64,000 nt of DNA from Aneurinibacillus soli (GTDB taxonomy: Bacteria; Bacillota; Bacilli; Aneurinibacillales; Aneurinibacillaceae). The DNA lies in contig NZ_AP017312.1 in assembly GCF_002355375.1 (NCBI RefSeq), forward strand, positions 947,001 through 1,011,000, read 5' to 3'. This document shows positions 1-8,446 of the stretch, in pieces. How positions within the stretch are numbered: position 1 is the first letter of the stretch; each line of letters begins with the position of its first letter. The notes below the pieces were generated by a model. It had not been told where the DNA came from. It saw only the letters and a program-made list of their open reading frames with translations, and did not search any database. A program made the position numbers and the translations under genes.

Positions 1-1
1 C

Positions 2-1132
2 AAACTGTCAGCAGCAGAAATTAATCGGGAGCTGTTTCCGATTGAGGAGATGGCAGAAGAACTATATCGATTGATTCAGAAAGAGCCCTGGATTATAAGC
101 GAATACGGCCCGATTCAAGGCGATGCCCAACTGCGGGGAGCGATCGCCGAGTATTTGCACCGTCATCATGGGATACGAATTACGAAAGAAGAAATGCTTG
201 TGACGAACGGCTCCCAGCAGGGGATTGATATTGTAGCCCGGACATTTGTCGGGCCAGGGGATGTAGTGGCGGTTGAAGCCCCTACATATATGGCCGCTAT
301 TGATGTGTTTCGTGGGCGAGGTGCAACCATTCTGTCGGTTCCGGTAGATGAGGAAGGGATGCGGGTCGATTTATTGACTGCCATGTGCGATGTACGTCCA
401 CCCAAGCTGATTTATACGACACCTTCGTTTCATAATCCAACAGGTAGCGTGTTAAGTATGCGTCGTCGAAAGCAACTGCTCGATCTGGCACAGAGTTACA
501 ATTGTCTGATTGCAGAAGATGACGCATTTAGTGATATGTATTTTGGTGAGGCTCCACCTCCATCGCTGAAAAGCATGGATCAGAGCGGGCATGTTATTTA
601 CCTCAAAAGCTTCAGCAAGCTTCTCTCGCCTGGTGCACGGGTCGCAATCGCCGCTGCGACTGGAAGTGTATTGACGCGCCTGATTAGCTCGAAGGCGATT
701 ACGGATTTGGGAACCCCGCTTTTGACGCAGAAGGCGATGTTACCCTTTTTTCAGAATGGTCGCATTGAAGCGCATCTCGTACGCATGCGTGCCCGACTCT
801 ATGAGAAGCGGAATATTGTGCTGAATACATTGACGCGCTATGCTCCGTCTGGTGTGACATGGACGAAGCCGATGGGAGGGCTTAATCTATGGGTAAGCGT
901 TCCATCACGTATTCAGACGGATATCGTACTCGGAGAAGCGCTCAGACGTGGGGTCGCCTTTTTGCCGGGCTCCGTGTTTTATGCAGGGGAACCGGAGAGT
1001 CATCATTTGCGGATTGTCTTTTCCTATTTGCCTGATGATCAATTGCAGGAAGCCATTAAAACACTATGTGAAGTGCTAGCCCAGGCTATCGAGCAAAAAA
1101 AAGAGGAATATAGCATAAATCCGCTTGTTTAA
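2..1132 (+). CDS. PLP-dependent aminotransferase (fold type I), 5' end outside window
   Basis: The reading frame is open to the left edge: codons from base 2 read KLSAAEINRELFPIEEM before the first in-window ATG at 50, so the true start lies upstream. This is the aminotransferase I/II domain found in 2-aminoadipate-type transaminases and in the C-terminal half of MocR/PdxR regulators. Visible signatures are NGSQQGIDI, the cofactor-site YTTPSFHNPTG, the AEDDAF aspartate, and the PLP lysine in YLKSFSKLLSPGARV. The missing N-terminus decides between a GntR-headed MocR regulator and a free enzyme. The leading LFPIEE stretch occurs in both types. The substrate cannot be told. Confidence 0.85.
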   Translation, partial: KLSAAEINRELFPIEEMAEELYRLIQKEPWIISEYGPIQGDAQLRGAIAEYLHRHHGIRITKEEMLVTNGSQQGIDIVARTFVGPGDVVAVEAPTYMAAIDVFRGRGATILSVPVDEEGMRVDLLTAMCDVRPPKLIYTTPSFHNPTGSVLSMRRRKQLLDLAQSYNCLIAEDDAFSDMYFGEAPPPSLKSMDQSGHVIYLKSFSKLLSPGARVAIAAATGSVLTRLISSKAITDLGTPLLTQKAMLPFFQNGRIEAHLVRMRARLYEKRNIVLNTLTRYAPSGVTWTKPMGGLNLWVSVPSRIQTDIVLGEALRRGVAFLPGSVFYAGEPESHHLRIVFSYLPDDQLQEAIKTLCEVLAQAIEQKKEEYSINPLV

Positions 1133-1278
1133 GAATTTTCCGAACAAATTTCGACAGTTTGGAAACATATATCCATTGTTTCATTTGTCTGAACACGGTA
1201 AAATTGCATACTTGGATGGTATTATAAATTGTGTCTATATAGTGAAAAATCGCTTGCTTGATGGGAGATGTTATCATC

Positions 1279-2592
1279 ATGGAAACAAACGAAACACAAC
1301 ATTTCGATGTCGTGATCGTAGGTGGCGGGTTAGCTGGTTTATCGACAGCAGCTTACTTAGCGAAGAACGGAAAAAAGGTAGTGGTTCTCGAACGTGGAAA
1401 TCTAGGTGGACGCGCTGTTACATTGAAACTTAAAGGATTTTCGTTTAATTTTGGCGCACATGCCATTTATGGACGCGATTCGTCTGTACTTAAGAAATTT
1501 GAAAAAGATCTCGGCATTCAGATTACGTGGAAAGATTTTGAGCCGAGCAAGGCGAAATATGACATTGGAGATCGGCTGTCAGCTATGCCAGCTAATATTC
1601 AAGGGTTGTTCCGCACATCGATTCTGAACAGTCTAGGTAAGGTGAAGTTCACCTTCAATATTTTCAAAACGATGCTTCATATGGAAAAAGGTCATCCGCA
1701 TATGTCGATCGAGAAGTGGATGGAAGAAAAGCAAGTGAGTGAAGATGTGAAAAACATGATGCTCACACTTGCTTCGTCTAACTTCTTTACCCGCGAGCCG
1801 GAGCGCATTCCGTCTGATGTGTTCTTCACATATTACCAACGCCTGTTTACATCTAATAAGCCGGTTGCCTATATTGGGGGCGGCTGGCAGGCCCTTATCG
1901 CTGAATTTGTTCGGGTGATTGAAGAGAATAATGGTGTAGTGATCACAAAGGCGAAAGCGGAATCGATTGAGGATGATGGCGATCGTGTAACAAAGGTACA
2001 CACAACACAGGGGATTTTTGAAGCGGATGAATTCGTGTTCTGTATGCCACCGAAAGAGCTGGAGAAAATCGTAACCGGCACAAAAGTAGAGCATTTCATT
2101 AAGCAGTATTCAAGCTATGAACCAAGCTACGTATACGTATACGATATCGGGTTAAGTGAGCGGATCGATGTACCGTACACATATATTTATGACAAAGCGA
2201 ATAAGATGTTTATTACCGATATCTCGCATTATGACGAATCATGTGTACCGGAAGGCGGCCAGATGTTGCAGGCGATTGCCTATCTGTCTGAGTCTGATCT
2301 GGCGGATAAGGACAAAGTGCAGGAGTACCATGACAAAATCGAGGCGTTGTATGACAAGCACTTTGTAGGATGGCGCGATAAACTTGTTGTTCCGCGTGTA
2401 TCCAAACGTGCAGCAGCACAGGAAATCAAGTGGACGATGAACCAGAAGCCAATGCCGGTTTATCTGCCAGATTACCGAAATGTGTTCTTTGCGGGTGACT
2501 GGTGTGAAGGCAAAGGACAATTGTCCGAGCTGTCATTTTCAAGCGCATTCGAAGCAAGTCAGCTGATTATCGGAAAATATTCGCATGTATAA
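1279..2592 (+). CDS. FAD-dependent amine oxidase / phytoene desaturase-like oxidoreductase
   Basis: The protein opens with a Rossmann dinucleotide-binding motif (VVIVGGGLAGLSTAAYLA) followed by LERGNLGGRA, the FAD signature of the flavin amine oxidase/phytoene desaturase superfamily. A C-terminal FAD contact (NVFFAGDWCEGKGQLSELS) closes the fold. I chose ATG 1279 because GGGAG lies about 9 nt upstream; TTG 1258 and ATG 1261 are in frame but lack a ribosome site. It has no signal peptide or membrane segment, so it is a cytosolic redox enzyme of about 437 residues. It stands alone between the aminotransferase gene and a terminator. The substrate is unknown; the family includes carotenoid desaturases, protoporphyrinogen oxidase and monoamine oxidases. 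Confidence 0.85.
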   Translation: METNETQHFDVVIVGGGLAGLSTAAYLAKNGKKVVVLERGNLGGRAVTLKLKGFSFNFGAHAIYGRDSSVLKKFEKDLGIQITWKDFEPSKAKYDIGDRLSAMPANIQGLFRTSILNSLGKVKFTFNIFKTMLHMEKGHPHMSIEKWMEEKQVSEDVKNMMLTLASSNFFTREPERIPSDVFFTYYQRLFTSNKPVAYIGGGWQALIAEFVRVIEENNGVVITKAKAESIEDDGDRVTKVHTTQGIFEADEFVFCMPPKELEKIVTGTKVEHFIKQYSSYEPSYVYVYDIGLSERIDVPYTYIYDKANKMFITDISHYDESCVPEGGQMLQAIAYLSESDLADKDKVQEYHDKIEALYDKHFVGWRDKLVVPRVSKRAAAQEIKWTMNQKPMPVYLPDYRNVFFAGDWCEGKGQLSELSFSSAFEASQLIIGKYSHV

Positions 2593-2682
2593 ATAAAAAA
2601 GATGTATGAGATTCAGGGGGAGTGGGAATAACAAGAATAGTTGTAGGAAAGTGTCTCCCTATATTCTCCCCCTTTTTCCCTT

Positions 2683-2707
2683 GCCGCCAATTTGGCGGCT
2701 TTTTTTG
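2683..2707 (+). terminator. Intrinsic terminator after the FAD oxidoreductase gene
   Basis: A GCCGCCAA/TTTGGCGGC stem is followed by seven T. A second weaker pairing (GGGGGAG near 2615 with CTCCCCC near 2667, then T5) lies just upstream. Confidence 0.85.
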
Positions 2708-2709
2708 TA

Positions 2710-3415
2710 TAGGTTCCGATAGTTTTGCATATAAAAATAGCCAAATTTAAAAATTAAGTTCGACTGCGCGTTCTTTTATAAAAGAATTTGGTCAGTAGAA
2801 TCATCATAAGAAGCAAGTTTGTAGCAGTACCTATATAAGAACTATATAGGAGTAACTGAGGCCGTGGATTACTCAATATATTACATATCCCCTCCTAGAT
2901 AACGATGCAAGTCCATTGTAACAACGGGCTTTTTTAGTTCCGGTAAAATGATTTATGTTGCTTACTATCATTTTAGAGATCAGAAAATCGTTTTATTGCT
3001 GTGCATATAGTAGGGTTCTAATTATGAGAAGTAAACAATTTTGCAAGCGTAAAAAAAATAAAAAGAGAGAAAACCGACGATAAATGGATTAATAAGATAC
3101 TATGCGGAGATATAAGGAGATAAACAATCTATTTAGACATTTTAATTATTATGAATATTTGTTATATTTGTTTTACACCAACAACAGGTGGACAACCTTC
3201 TACTCAACCCACTACACCTGAATGGATGTGATGACGATGATTGCAGAGGGTAAAATTCAATGGATGCTTGCTCCAGGTAAATAGGGAAAGGCGATGTACA
3301 CAGCAGTCGAATAACGAAAGAAGGAAGGTGTGACACTTCCTGAGATCGTTAGGGGTGTACAGGTATATAAACTAAAGTAAGAAAGGAGAACGTGAAAAGT
3401 TGAATAGCGAGGAAA
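2710..3415. other. Gene-free AT-rich interval
   Basis: I find no supported gene here. The only protein-like trace is a 26-codon frame at 3151-3231 whose end reads TTGGQPSTQPTTPEW. This resembles the Pro/Thr linker and the start of a chitin/cellulose-binding module in secreted enzymes, but it hits a stop at once and no homologous continuation is convincing. It could be a decayed gene or chance. Confidence 0.5.
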
Positions 3416-3419
3416 TACA

Positions 3420-3471
3420 AACGTAGCCCTGTGCTCTCCGTGAATCGAGAACACAGGGCTACGTTATTTTT
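3420..3471 (+). terminator. Strong hairpin terminator
   Basis: A long stem (AACGTAGCCCTGTG pairing with CACAGGGCTACGTT) is followed by ATTTTT. No intact gene precedes it, so it may mark the end of a lost transcription unit in the gene-free interval. Confidence 0.8.
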
Positions 3472-3615
3472 ATAACTCCCTAGTATGTACTGGGAAGTTA
3501 TATGTAACTGTATAGAATTCGATAAAATAACTTGATATATGAAAATGAGTCTTGGTACAGATATTGCTGTTGTTTTTATGGTGATGGAAAATTATTGATA
3601 GGGGGTAGATGTACC

Positions 3616-4071
3616 ATGAAAACTGTAAATATTAGACCTGCTACAAAAGAAGACATCCCACAACTTCTAGATTTGATGTACCAATATATTGTTGATTTTT
3701 ATAAATGTCCTCGTCCAATTGAAGATGATCTTAAAGGATTGATTATTCATTTACTTGACCATCCATATGAGGGTATTCAATTTGTAGCAGAGGAAGAGCC
3801 GAATAAATTAGTTGGGTTCGCTACACTATATTTCACCTTTAACACATTAGAAGTAAAACGAATGGCTTTGCTCTACGATTTATTTGTACGACCAGATACG
3901 CGAGGACAAAAAGTTGGCGAAAATCTTTTTCAAACTTGTCTCTCTTATATCAGAGATAATAATTATTCGCATATGCTTTGGGAAACGGCTCATGATAACG
4001 TAACGGCCCAGTCCTTATATGATAAAATGGGTGCGCAAAAAGCGGCCTGGTTAAATTATGAGATTAAGTAA
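3616..4071 (+). CDS. GNAT-family N-acetyltransferase
   Basis: This 151-residue protein has the GNAT fold order: an N-terminal IRPATKEDIPQLLDL, then a central strand with LYDLFVRPDTRGQKVGENL, where RGQKVG is the acetyl-CoA pyrophosphate loop (R/QxxGxG/A). The last block, WETAHDNVTAQSLYDKMGAQ, is the usual C-terminal acceptor and CoA segment. ATG 3616 is preferred because GGGGGT lies 8-9 nt upstream; the frame extends to 3532 without another ribosome site. It is a single-gene unit ended by the first copy of the repeated hairpin terminator. The substrate is not predictable; it may be a small-molecule amine or a protein N-terminus. Confidence 0.85.
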   Translation: MKTVNIRPATKEDIPQLLDLMYQYIVDFYKCPRPIEDDLKGLIIHLLDHPYEGIQFVAEEEPNKLVGFATLYFTFNTLEVKRMALLYDLFVRPDTRGQKVGENLFQTCLSYIRDNNYSHMLWETAHDNVTAQSLYDKMGAQKAAWLNYEIK

Positions 4072-4140
4072 AGTTATGAATTATTGAATGTGTTATTCAT
4101 AATTAACTAATGCTTAGTAACGTTCAGAATACAAAATACA

Positions 4141-4180
4141 AAGCCTGATATATCCCTTATAGGCGTATGTCGGGCTTTTA
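4141..4180 (+). terminator. Repeated hairpin terminator, copy 1
   Basis: This is a diverged member of the seven-copy hairpin family. AAGCCTGATATA and TATGTCGGGCTT form the outer stem with a TTTA tail. The inner CCCTTATAGG is partly decayed. Confidence 0.8.
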
Positions 4181-4211
4181 TCACCTTAATCAGTTATAAA
4201 TTAAAAAAATA

Positions 4212-4240
4212 TTTACATACTATTCTTTATTTTTTATAAT
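4212..4240 (+). promoter_or_regulatory. SigA-type promoter for the OsmC gene
   Basis: TTTACA (4212-4217) and TATAAT (4235-4240) are separated by exactly 17 bp, 46 bp before the ATG. Confidence 0.7.
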
Positions 4241-4285
4241 TTAATAAAATTATATCAAGTTACTTGGTATTGGAGGCGAACTACT

Positions 4286-4741
4286 ATGACTAAAACATCT
4301 TCATTGTTTAAAGTTTCAGCGACAGGAACGTGGGAGTCCGGGGTTAAAACCAATATTTCTATACGTGATTTTACTTCTTTCCCTATGGATGAACCACCAG
4401 TTCTAGGAGGGACGGATACAGGTCCTAATCCAATGGAGTACGTAGTGGCAGCACTTAACGGATGCAAAGGAGTTATGATTCCGTTAGTTGCTCAAGAACT
4501 CGGTTTTACTTTTGCAGGAATTGATTTTGAGACAACAGGTATTATTGATACTCGTGGATTAATGGGGGAAGAAGGAGTTTCACCACATTTTCAAAAAATA
4601 CGTTTCCATGTAAACATCAAAACAGAGGAAAGTGAAGAAAGAATTGAGCAACTAAAAAACGAAGTGGAGCGTAGATGCCCGGTATTTAATCTATTCGTAG
4701 ATGCTGGAATTAAAATTGATGTGAAGTGGAGCAGAGTATAA
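4286..4741 (+). CDS. OsmC/Ohr-family peroxiredoxin-like protein
   Basis: This 151-residue OsmC-fold protein belongs to a family that reduces organic hydroperoxides through a cysteine pair. The first conserved cysteine sits in ALNGCKGVM and the second in VERRCPVFNLF, at the positions expected for the peroxidatic and resolving residues. TDTGPNPMEY is the family's substrate-pocket loop. A TGGAGG ribosome site lies 9-10 nt before the ATG, behind a good promoter. The unit is monocistronic and ends in a copy of the repeated hairpin. It belongs to the general OsmC group rather than classic Ohr, so the actual substrate is uncertain. Confidence 0.88.
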   Translation: MTKTSSLFKVSATGTWESGVKTNISIRDFTSFPMDEPPVLGGTDTGPNPMEYVVAALNGCKGVMIPLVAQELGFTFAGIDFETTGIIDTRGLMGEEGVSPHFQKIRFHVNIKTEESEERIEQLKNEVERRCPVFNLFVDAGIKIDVKWSRV

Positions 4742-4753
4742 GACCATAAATAA

Positions 4754-4801
4754 AAGCCTGACATATATTCCCTTGTAGGATAGTATGTCAGGCTTTTTTT
4801 A
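4754..4801 (+). terminator. Repeated hairpin terminator, copy 2
   Basis: The outer stem is AAGCCTGACATA with TATGTCAGGCTT, and the inner arm CCCTTGTAGGA is slightly decayed. A long T tract follows. It lies 13 bp after the OsmC stop codon. Confidence 0.85.
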
Positions 4802-4873
4802 TATAGGTTTAAATCGAGAGGTGTATTGAGTAGAATAAGACAAAGATCAATTGAGAGTAGGAGGAGAAGGGAT

Positions 4874-5110
4874 ATGCGCGAATTTAACGCTGACGAGTTC
4901 TTTAAAGAAATCGACGAGAAGCAGCAAGAAGTAAATGAACAGGCATATAAGTTGTTTCGGGGAGATCAGCGCAAGGCACGGGTTCGGCCACGGGATGAAG
5001 ATGAACAGCGCTGCCTAGATATAATTTGCAGAGAGAAGTGGCTACGGGCAATATCTGAAGGAAAAGTTCGTTATATCAATGACAGGGAGTTGGACTACTT
5101 TGTCGATTGA
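4874..5110 (+). CDS. Small charged protein of unknown function, paired with the nucleotidyltransferase
   Basis: I do not recognise this 78-residue protein. ATG 4874 follows AGGAGGAGAAGGG, a very strong ribosome site; the longer frame from TTG 4826 has none. It is rich in Glu, Asp, Arg and Lys (DEFFKEIDEKQQEVNEQAYKLF is probably helical) and has no signal peptide. Its stop lies inside the start region of the next gene (about 11-bp overlap), so the two are translationally coupled. Small gene first, nucleotidyltransferase second is the layout of antitoxin-toxin pairs of the AbiE/MNT type. That role is an inference from layout alone. Confidence 0.65.
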   Translation: MREFNADEFFKEIDEKQQEVNEQAYKLFRGDQRKARVRPRDEDEQRCLDIICREKWLRAISEGKVRYINDRELDYFVD

Positions 5111-5654
5111 ATCATATCGTACTGAGATTTATGGATTAAAAGGCAAGCCAAAGACAGAGAAGATGCTTCTGTTTTCGGCCATCCTAACTGAAATATTAGA
5201 ATCCGTAAATGTAGAGCCCATCATTGTAGGAGGTTTCTCTGTTGAGCTGTATACTCGTAACAGTTATGTAACCGAAGACATTGATTTTGTATTAAACGGA
5301 CGAGATAAAGCGGATCAGGTATTAGTAGACCTCGGTTTTGAAAAACAGGGAAAAGACTGGTATCACAAAGAGATTGGATTAGTGGTAGAGATACCGGATA
5401 ACTGGCTAGATGGTGACTATAATCGAGTAACAAAGCTTAATATTGGGAAAGGACGATATGTAAAAGTCATCGGGATTGAAGATATTATTAGTGATCGGCT
5501 GCGTGCCTGTAAGTTTTGGCGCTCTCAGAGTGACTGCGAGTGGGCGTACTATGCACATAGAGAGCGAATTGATATGGAGTATTTAAAGAAAAAATCAGTA
5601 CAAGATGGAACATATGAAATTGTAGAAGAATGGTTACAGAAAAGTAACGATTAG
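5100..5654 (+). CDS. Predicted nucleotidyltransferase-fold protein (DUF6036/AbiEii-like)
   Basis: This protein of about 184 residues carries the minimal nucleotidyltransferase signature: IIVGGFSVELYTR (GG/S helix) and VTEDIDFVL (DxD metal-binding aspartates), with a later IGIEDIISDRLRA helix typical of DUF6036 and AbiEii-like enzymes. Some relatives are labelled 'UbiD decarboxylase' in databases, apparently in error. I prefer TTG 5100 (GGGAG 10 nt upstream, start MSIESYR); ATG 5079 is an alternative. It is coupled to the small upstream gene. It may transfer a nucleotide to tRNA or protein as a toxin or defence effector; the family fold is clear but the function is not established. Confidence 0.75.
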   Translation: MSIESYRTEIYGLKGKPKTEKMLLFSAILTEILESVNVEPIIVGGFSVELYTRNSYVTEDIDFVLNGRDKADQVLVDLGFEKQGKDWYHKEIGLVVEIPDNWLDGDYNRVTKLNIGKGRYVKVIGIEDIISDRLRACKFWRSQSDCEWAYYAHRERIDMEYLKKKSVQDGTYEIVEEWLQKSND

Positions 5655-5661
5655 TCATAAA

Positions 5662-5704
5662 AAGCCTGACATATTCCCTTATAGGGTAGTATGTCAGGCT
5701 TTTA
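5662..5704 (+). terminator. Repeated hairpin terminator, copy 3
   Basis: A full-consensus copy: AAGCCTGACATA outer arm, CCCTTATAGGG inner palindrome and TATGTCAGGCTT closing arm plus T's. The SLH promoter starts right behind it, and the whole terminator-promoter-gene block recurs at 29059. Confidence 0.9.
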
Positions 5705-5829
5705 TTTGTTCAGAATTTGTTCAGAATGTGAATGATATAATATCGAGGGCAATTATTACTATCGAAAGTGAAAAAATAACTAAAATAGTTGCAAGGTCAT
5801 TCATTTGGACGATTGTGAGGGGAAACCTT
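5705..5829 (+). promoter_or_regulatory. Promoter and 5' leader of the first SLH gene
   Basis: An extended -10 motif TGATATAAT (5733-5741) follows two tandem TTGTTCAGAA direct repeats (5705-5726), a possible activator or repressor site. No good -35 lies at 17 bp. The leader of about 85 nt contains AACTA/TAGTT pairing. Repeats, -10 and leader are nearly identical upstream of the second SLH gene (29102-29225). Confidence 0.6.
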
Positions 5830-8268
5830 TTGGTTAAGAAAAATATTGTTAAAGTAGTGACGACAGTGACGTTGTTGAGTTCTTTCGCCCTTCCTGTACA
5901 GGCAGCTACTTCTTTTGTTGACATTAACAATTCGTATGCAAAAGATGCCATTCAAAAGCTTGCAGATGCAGGCATTCTAAACGGGAAAGGAGAGGGCGTA
6001 TTCTCTCCAACGGGAACAATTACACGTCAGGATTTTGCCATTGTTCTAGCAAAGGCCTTGAATTTAGATACGACTCATATTCCTACAACAGCTACATTCT
6101 CTGATATTCCTCCAACTCATTATGCTTTCAAGTATGTAGAAGCAGCAGCAAAAGCTGGCCTTATAAAAGGAAATGGGAACGGAACGTTTGGCAATGAACA
6201 AAATTTATCCAGACAGGATATGGCAGTTATTTTTGTACGGGCTTTAGGAGTAGATCCTAAGGGGAAAGCAGCTAACTTAAAATTTAGCGATGCAGCTTCT
6301 ATATCCGATTATGCAAAAGATGCCGTAGCCTATGCTGCGGAACTAGGATTAATCCAAGGAAATAGTGATGGTACCTTTAGTCCTCAGAGAATAGCGGATA
6401 GACAGGCCGTTGCATCCGTAGCAAGTAAATTTCTCAAAGTAGTTGAGACGAACAGAGGTCAAAACCAGGTATCAAACAATCCAGGTATTCCTACACCGAA
6501 TCAACCAACCACACCGACTCCTACGCCAGCTACAAATACCAGTAGTAATACAGGGGGAAGTGGTGGAGGTGGTGGAAGTAGTAGCAGCCGGGACTATACA
6601 GCTCCTACTATTACCCTTATTTCAACGTCTCCAATTGTAATAGGAAACAATGTGATCGTTACAAGTAATGAGGCAGGTACCGTATACCTCGTACCAACTA
6701 TAGAGAATCCGGGTAATAGAGAACAGTTAGAGGGGCTTATTTCAGGAAACCGTGCTAAGAAAGCATCGGTCACTGCTATACAAACAAATACGAACATTAG
6801 TACAGAAGGATTACTAGCGGGAAGTTATAAAGTATATGCCGTAGATGCGAGTGGAAATGTATCAGTCCCTACAGCTGTAATTGAGCTTAGGATTGCTCCG
6901 GTTAACCATGAGCCGGTAGTGTCAAATCCGATCAATTCGTTGACGGCTGTTATCGCAGACGGGCCAAAGACAGTGAGTCTAGCAAATGTATTCAGTGATT
7001 CGGATGGGGATGTTTTGACTTATAGTGTGGTATCGTCACATTCAAGCGTGACAACCGTAGGGATAAACGGAACGAATCTTACTGTTACGCCAGTAACGGC
7101 AGGTACATCTATGATCACAGTAACGGCGAATGACGGCAAAGGTGGAACTGTACAAACGCAATTTATTGTAACTGTGAACACCCTGACCGATGCGGCAACG
7201 CCGAAGATCGACACACAACCAGCGGATCAAACAGTGAACGTAGGAGGTAGTACATCTTTGAGTGTAGTGGCGAGCGGTGGGGTCTCGCTGAGCTATCAGT
7301 GGTACAGCAATACGACGAACAGCACCAACGGTGGCACAAAAATTAGTGGTGCGACGAGCGCAACGTATACAGTACCGACTGGTACTGCCGGAACGATGTA
7401 CTACTATTGTGTTGTAACCAACACGGATAGCAGTGCAACAGGTCAGAAAACGGCAACGGCAACGAGCGGTGTAGCAAAGGTTATTGTGAACGCGGTGACC
7501 AACGCGGCAACGCCGAAGATCGACACACAGCCAGCGGATCAAACGGTGAACGTAGAAGATAGTACATCTTTGAGTGTAACAGCTAGTGGTGGAGCATCGC
7601 TGAGCTATCAGTGGTACAGCAATACAACGAACAGCACCAACGGTGGCACAGCGATCAGTGATGCGACGAGTGCAACGTATGCAGTACCAACTGGTACTGC
7701 CGGAACGACATACTACTATTGTGTTGTAACCAACACGGATAGCAGTGCAACAGGTCAGAAAACGGCAGCGGCAACGAGTAGCGTAGCGAAGGTTACCTTT
7801 GAAGCAGCGGTACAGAAAGGTCTATTCTTCTCCGAATTGGTCTGGGGCCAAAACGACAACTTCTTGCAAGCAATCGAACTGTACAACCCGACCGGTCAAG
7901 ACATCGATGCCTCCAAGATCCGCATCGAACGATCCGACGGCGGCAACCCGATTACGCTGGAAAACGGAAAGATCTCCAGCGGCGGCACCTTCACGATCGT
8001 GGAGTCCTTCTACTTCGGAACTGATGTCCCTGTGGATTACAACACGATGATGAATTTCTACGCGGATGACAGTCAACCGGTTACACTCTCGCTCTACTAC
8101 GATAACAAACTCATGGACATCGCGCTTTTCATCCCGCATAAATCCTTTGGTCGAGTCTCCGGCACCGTGATCGGAAACACGACAGCGTATGATTCCAAAC
8201 AATGGAAAAACGAAGGGACCGATTACATTGACGACCTTGGCAAATTCACCCCAGATTCATCAAATTAA
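5830..8268 (+). CDS. SLH-domain surface protein with Ig-like repeats and a lamin-tail-like C-terminus
   Basis: An exported cell-wall-anchored protein of about 812 residues. TTG 5830 is the chosen start: TGAGGGGA lies 8 nt upstream and the frame then reads straight into a signal peptide ending PVQA/ATSF. Three SLH repeats follow (residues ~28-200, each with a (K)FSD/FVDI start and a G.G.F.P turn), then a Pro/Thr and Gly/Ser linker (~205-265), an Ig-like domain, a cadherin-like domain with DSDGDVLTY, two tandem ~100-residue repeats starting TPKIDTQPADQTVNV, and a final FFSELVWGQNDNFLQAIELYNPTG segment resembling a lamin-tail domain. SLH repeats bind pyruvylated secondary wall polymer. The last ~470 bp has clearly different codon use, richer in G+C. 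The N-terminal part is almost identical in DNA to the gene at 29226. Confidence 0.88.
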   Translation: MVKKNIVKVVTTVTLLSSFALPVQAATSFVDINNSYAKDAIQKLADAGILNGKGEGVFSPTGTITRQDFAIVLAKALNLDTTHIPTTATFSDIPPTHYAFKYVEAAAKAGLIKGNGNGTFGNEQNLSRQDMAVIFVRALGVDPKGKAANLKFSDAASISDYAKDAVAYAAELGLIQGNSDGTFSPQRIADRQAVASVASKFLKVVETNRGQNQVSNNPGIPTPNQPTTPTPTPATNTSSNTGGSGGGGGSSSSRDYTAPTITLISTSPIVIGNNVIVTSNEAGTVYLVPTIENPGNREQLEGLISGNRAKKASVTAIQTNTNISTEGLLAGSYKVYAVDASGNVSVPTAVIELRIAPVNHEPVVSNPINSLTAVIADGPKTVSLANVFSDSDGDVLTYSVVSSHSSVTTVGINGTNLTVTPVTAGTSMITVTANDGKGGTVQTQFIVTVNTLTDAATPKIDTQPADQTVNVGGSTSLSVVASGGVSLSYQWYSNTTNSTNGGTKISGATSATYTVPTGTAGTMYYYCVVTNTDSSATGQKTATATSGVAKVIVNAVTNAATPKIDTQPADQTVNVEDSTSLSVTASGGASLSYQWYSNTTNSTNGGTAISDATSATYAVPTGTAGTTYYYCVVTNTDSSATGQKTAAATSSVAKVTFEAAVQKGLFFSELVWGQNDNFLQAIELYNPTGQDIDASKIRIERSDGGNPITLENGKISSGGTFTIVESFYFGTDVPVDYNTMMNFYADDSQPVTLSLYYDNKLMDIALFIPHKSFGRVSGTVIGNTTAYDSKQWKNEGTDYIDDLGKFTPDSSN

Positions 8269-8355
8269 GGTCTAGACGTACATCAGAAGATGTTCTTTAA
8301 GGTAATTTTTATCACTAGGGATGAATGTTAGACAACTTTCGATATTAAGCTAAAA

Positions 8356-8399
8356 AAGCCTGACATATTCCCTTATAGGGTAGGTATGTCAGGCTTTTG
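8356..8399 (+). terminator. Repeated hairpin terminator, copy 4 (works on both strands)
   Basis: A full hairpin with one extra G in the loop. T's follow on the + strand and an A run precedes it, so it can also terminate the leftward gene at 8447. The 30 bp to its left (8326-8355, starting TGTTAGACAACTTTCG) match the left flank of copy 5 near 11411. Confidence 0.85.
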
Positions 8400-8446
8400 C
8401 TTTTTTATGCGGTTAGTGGCGGCAGTAGCTTCCTCGGTAATACTCC

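Noticed and set aside
1633-2094. 153-codon antisense frame under the FAD oxidoreductase
   Set aside because: Antisense shadow of a well-supported gene, with an unnatural composition rich in His, Cys and Phe.
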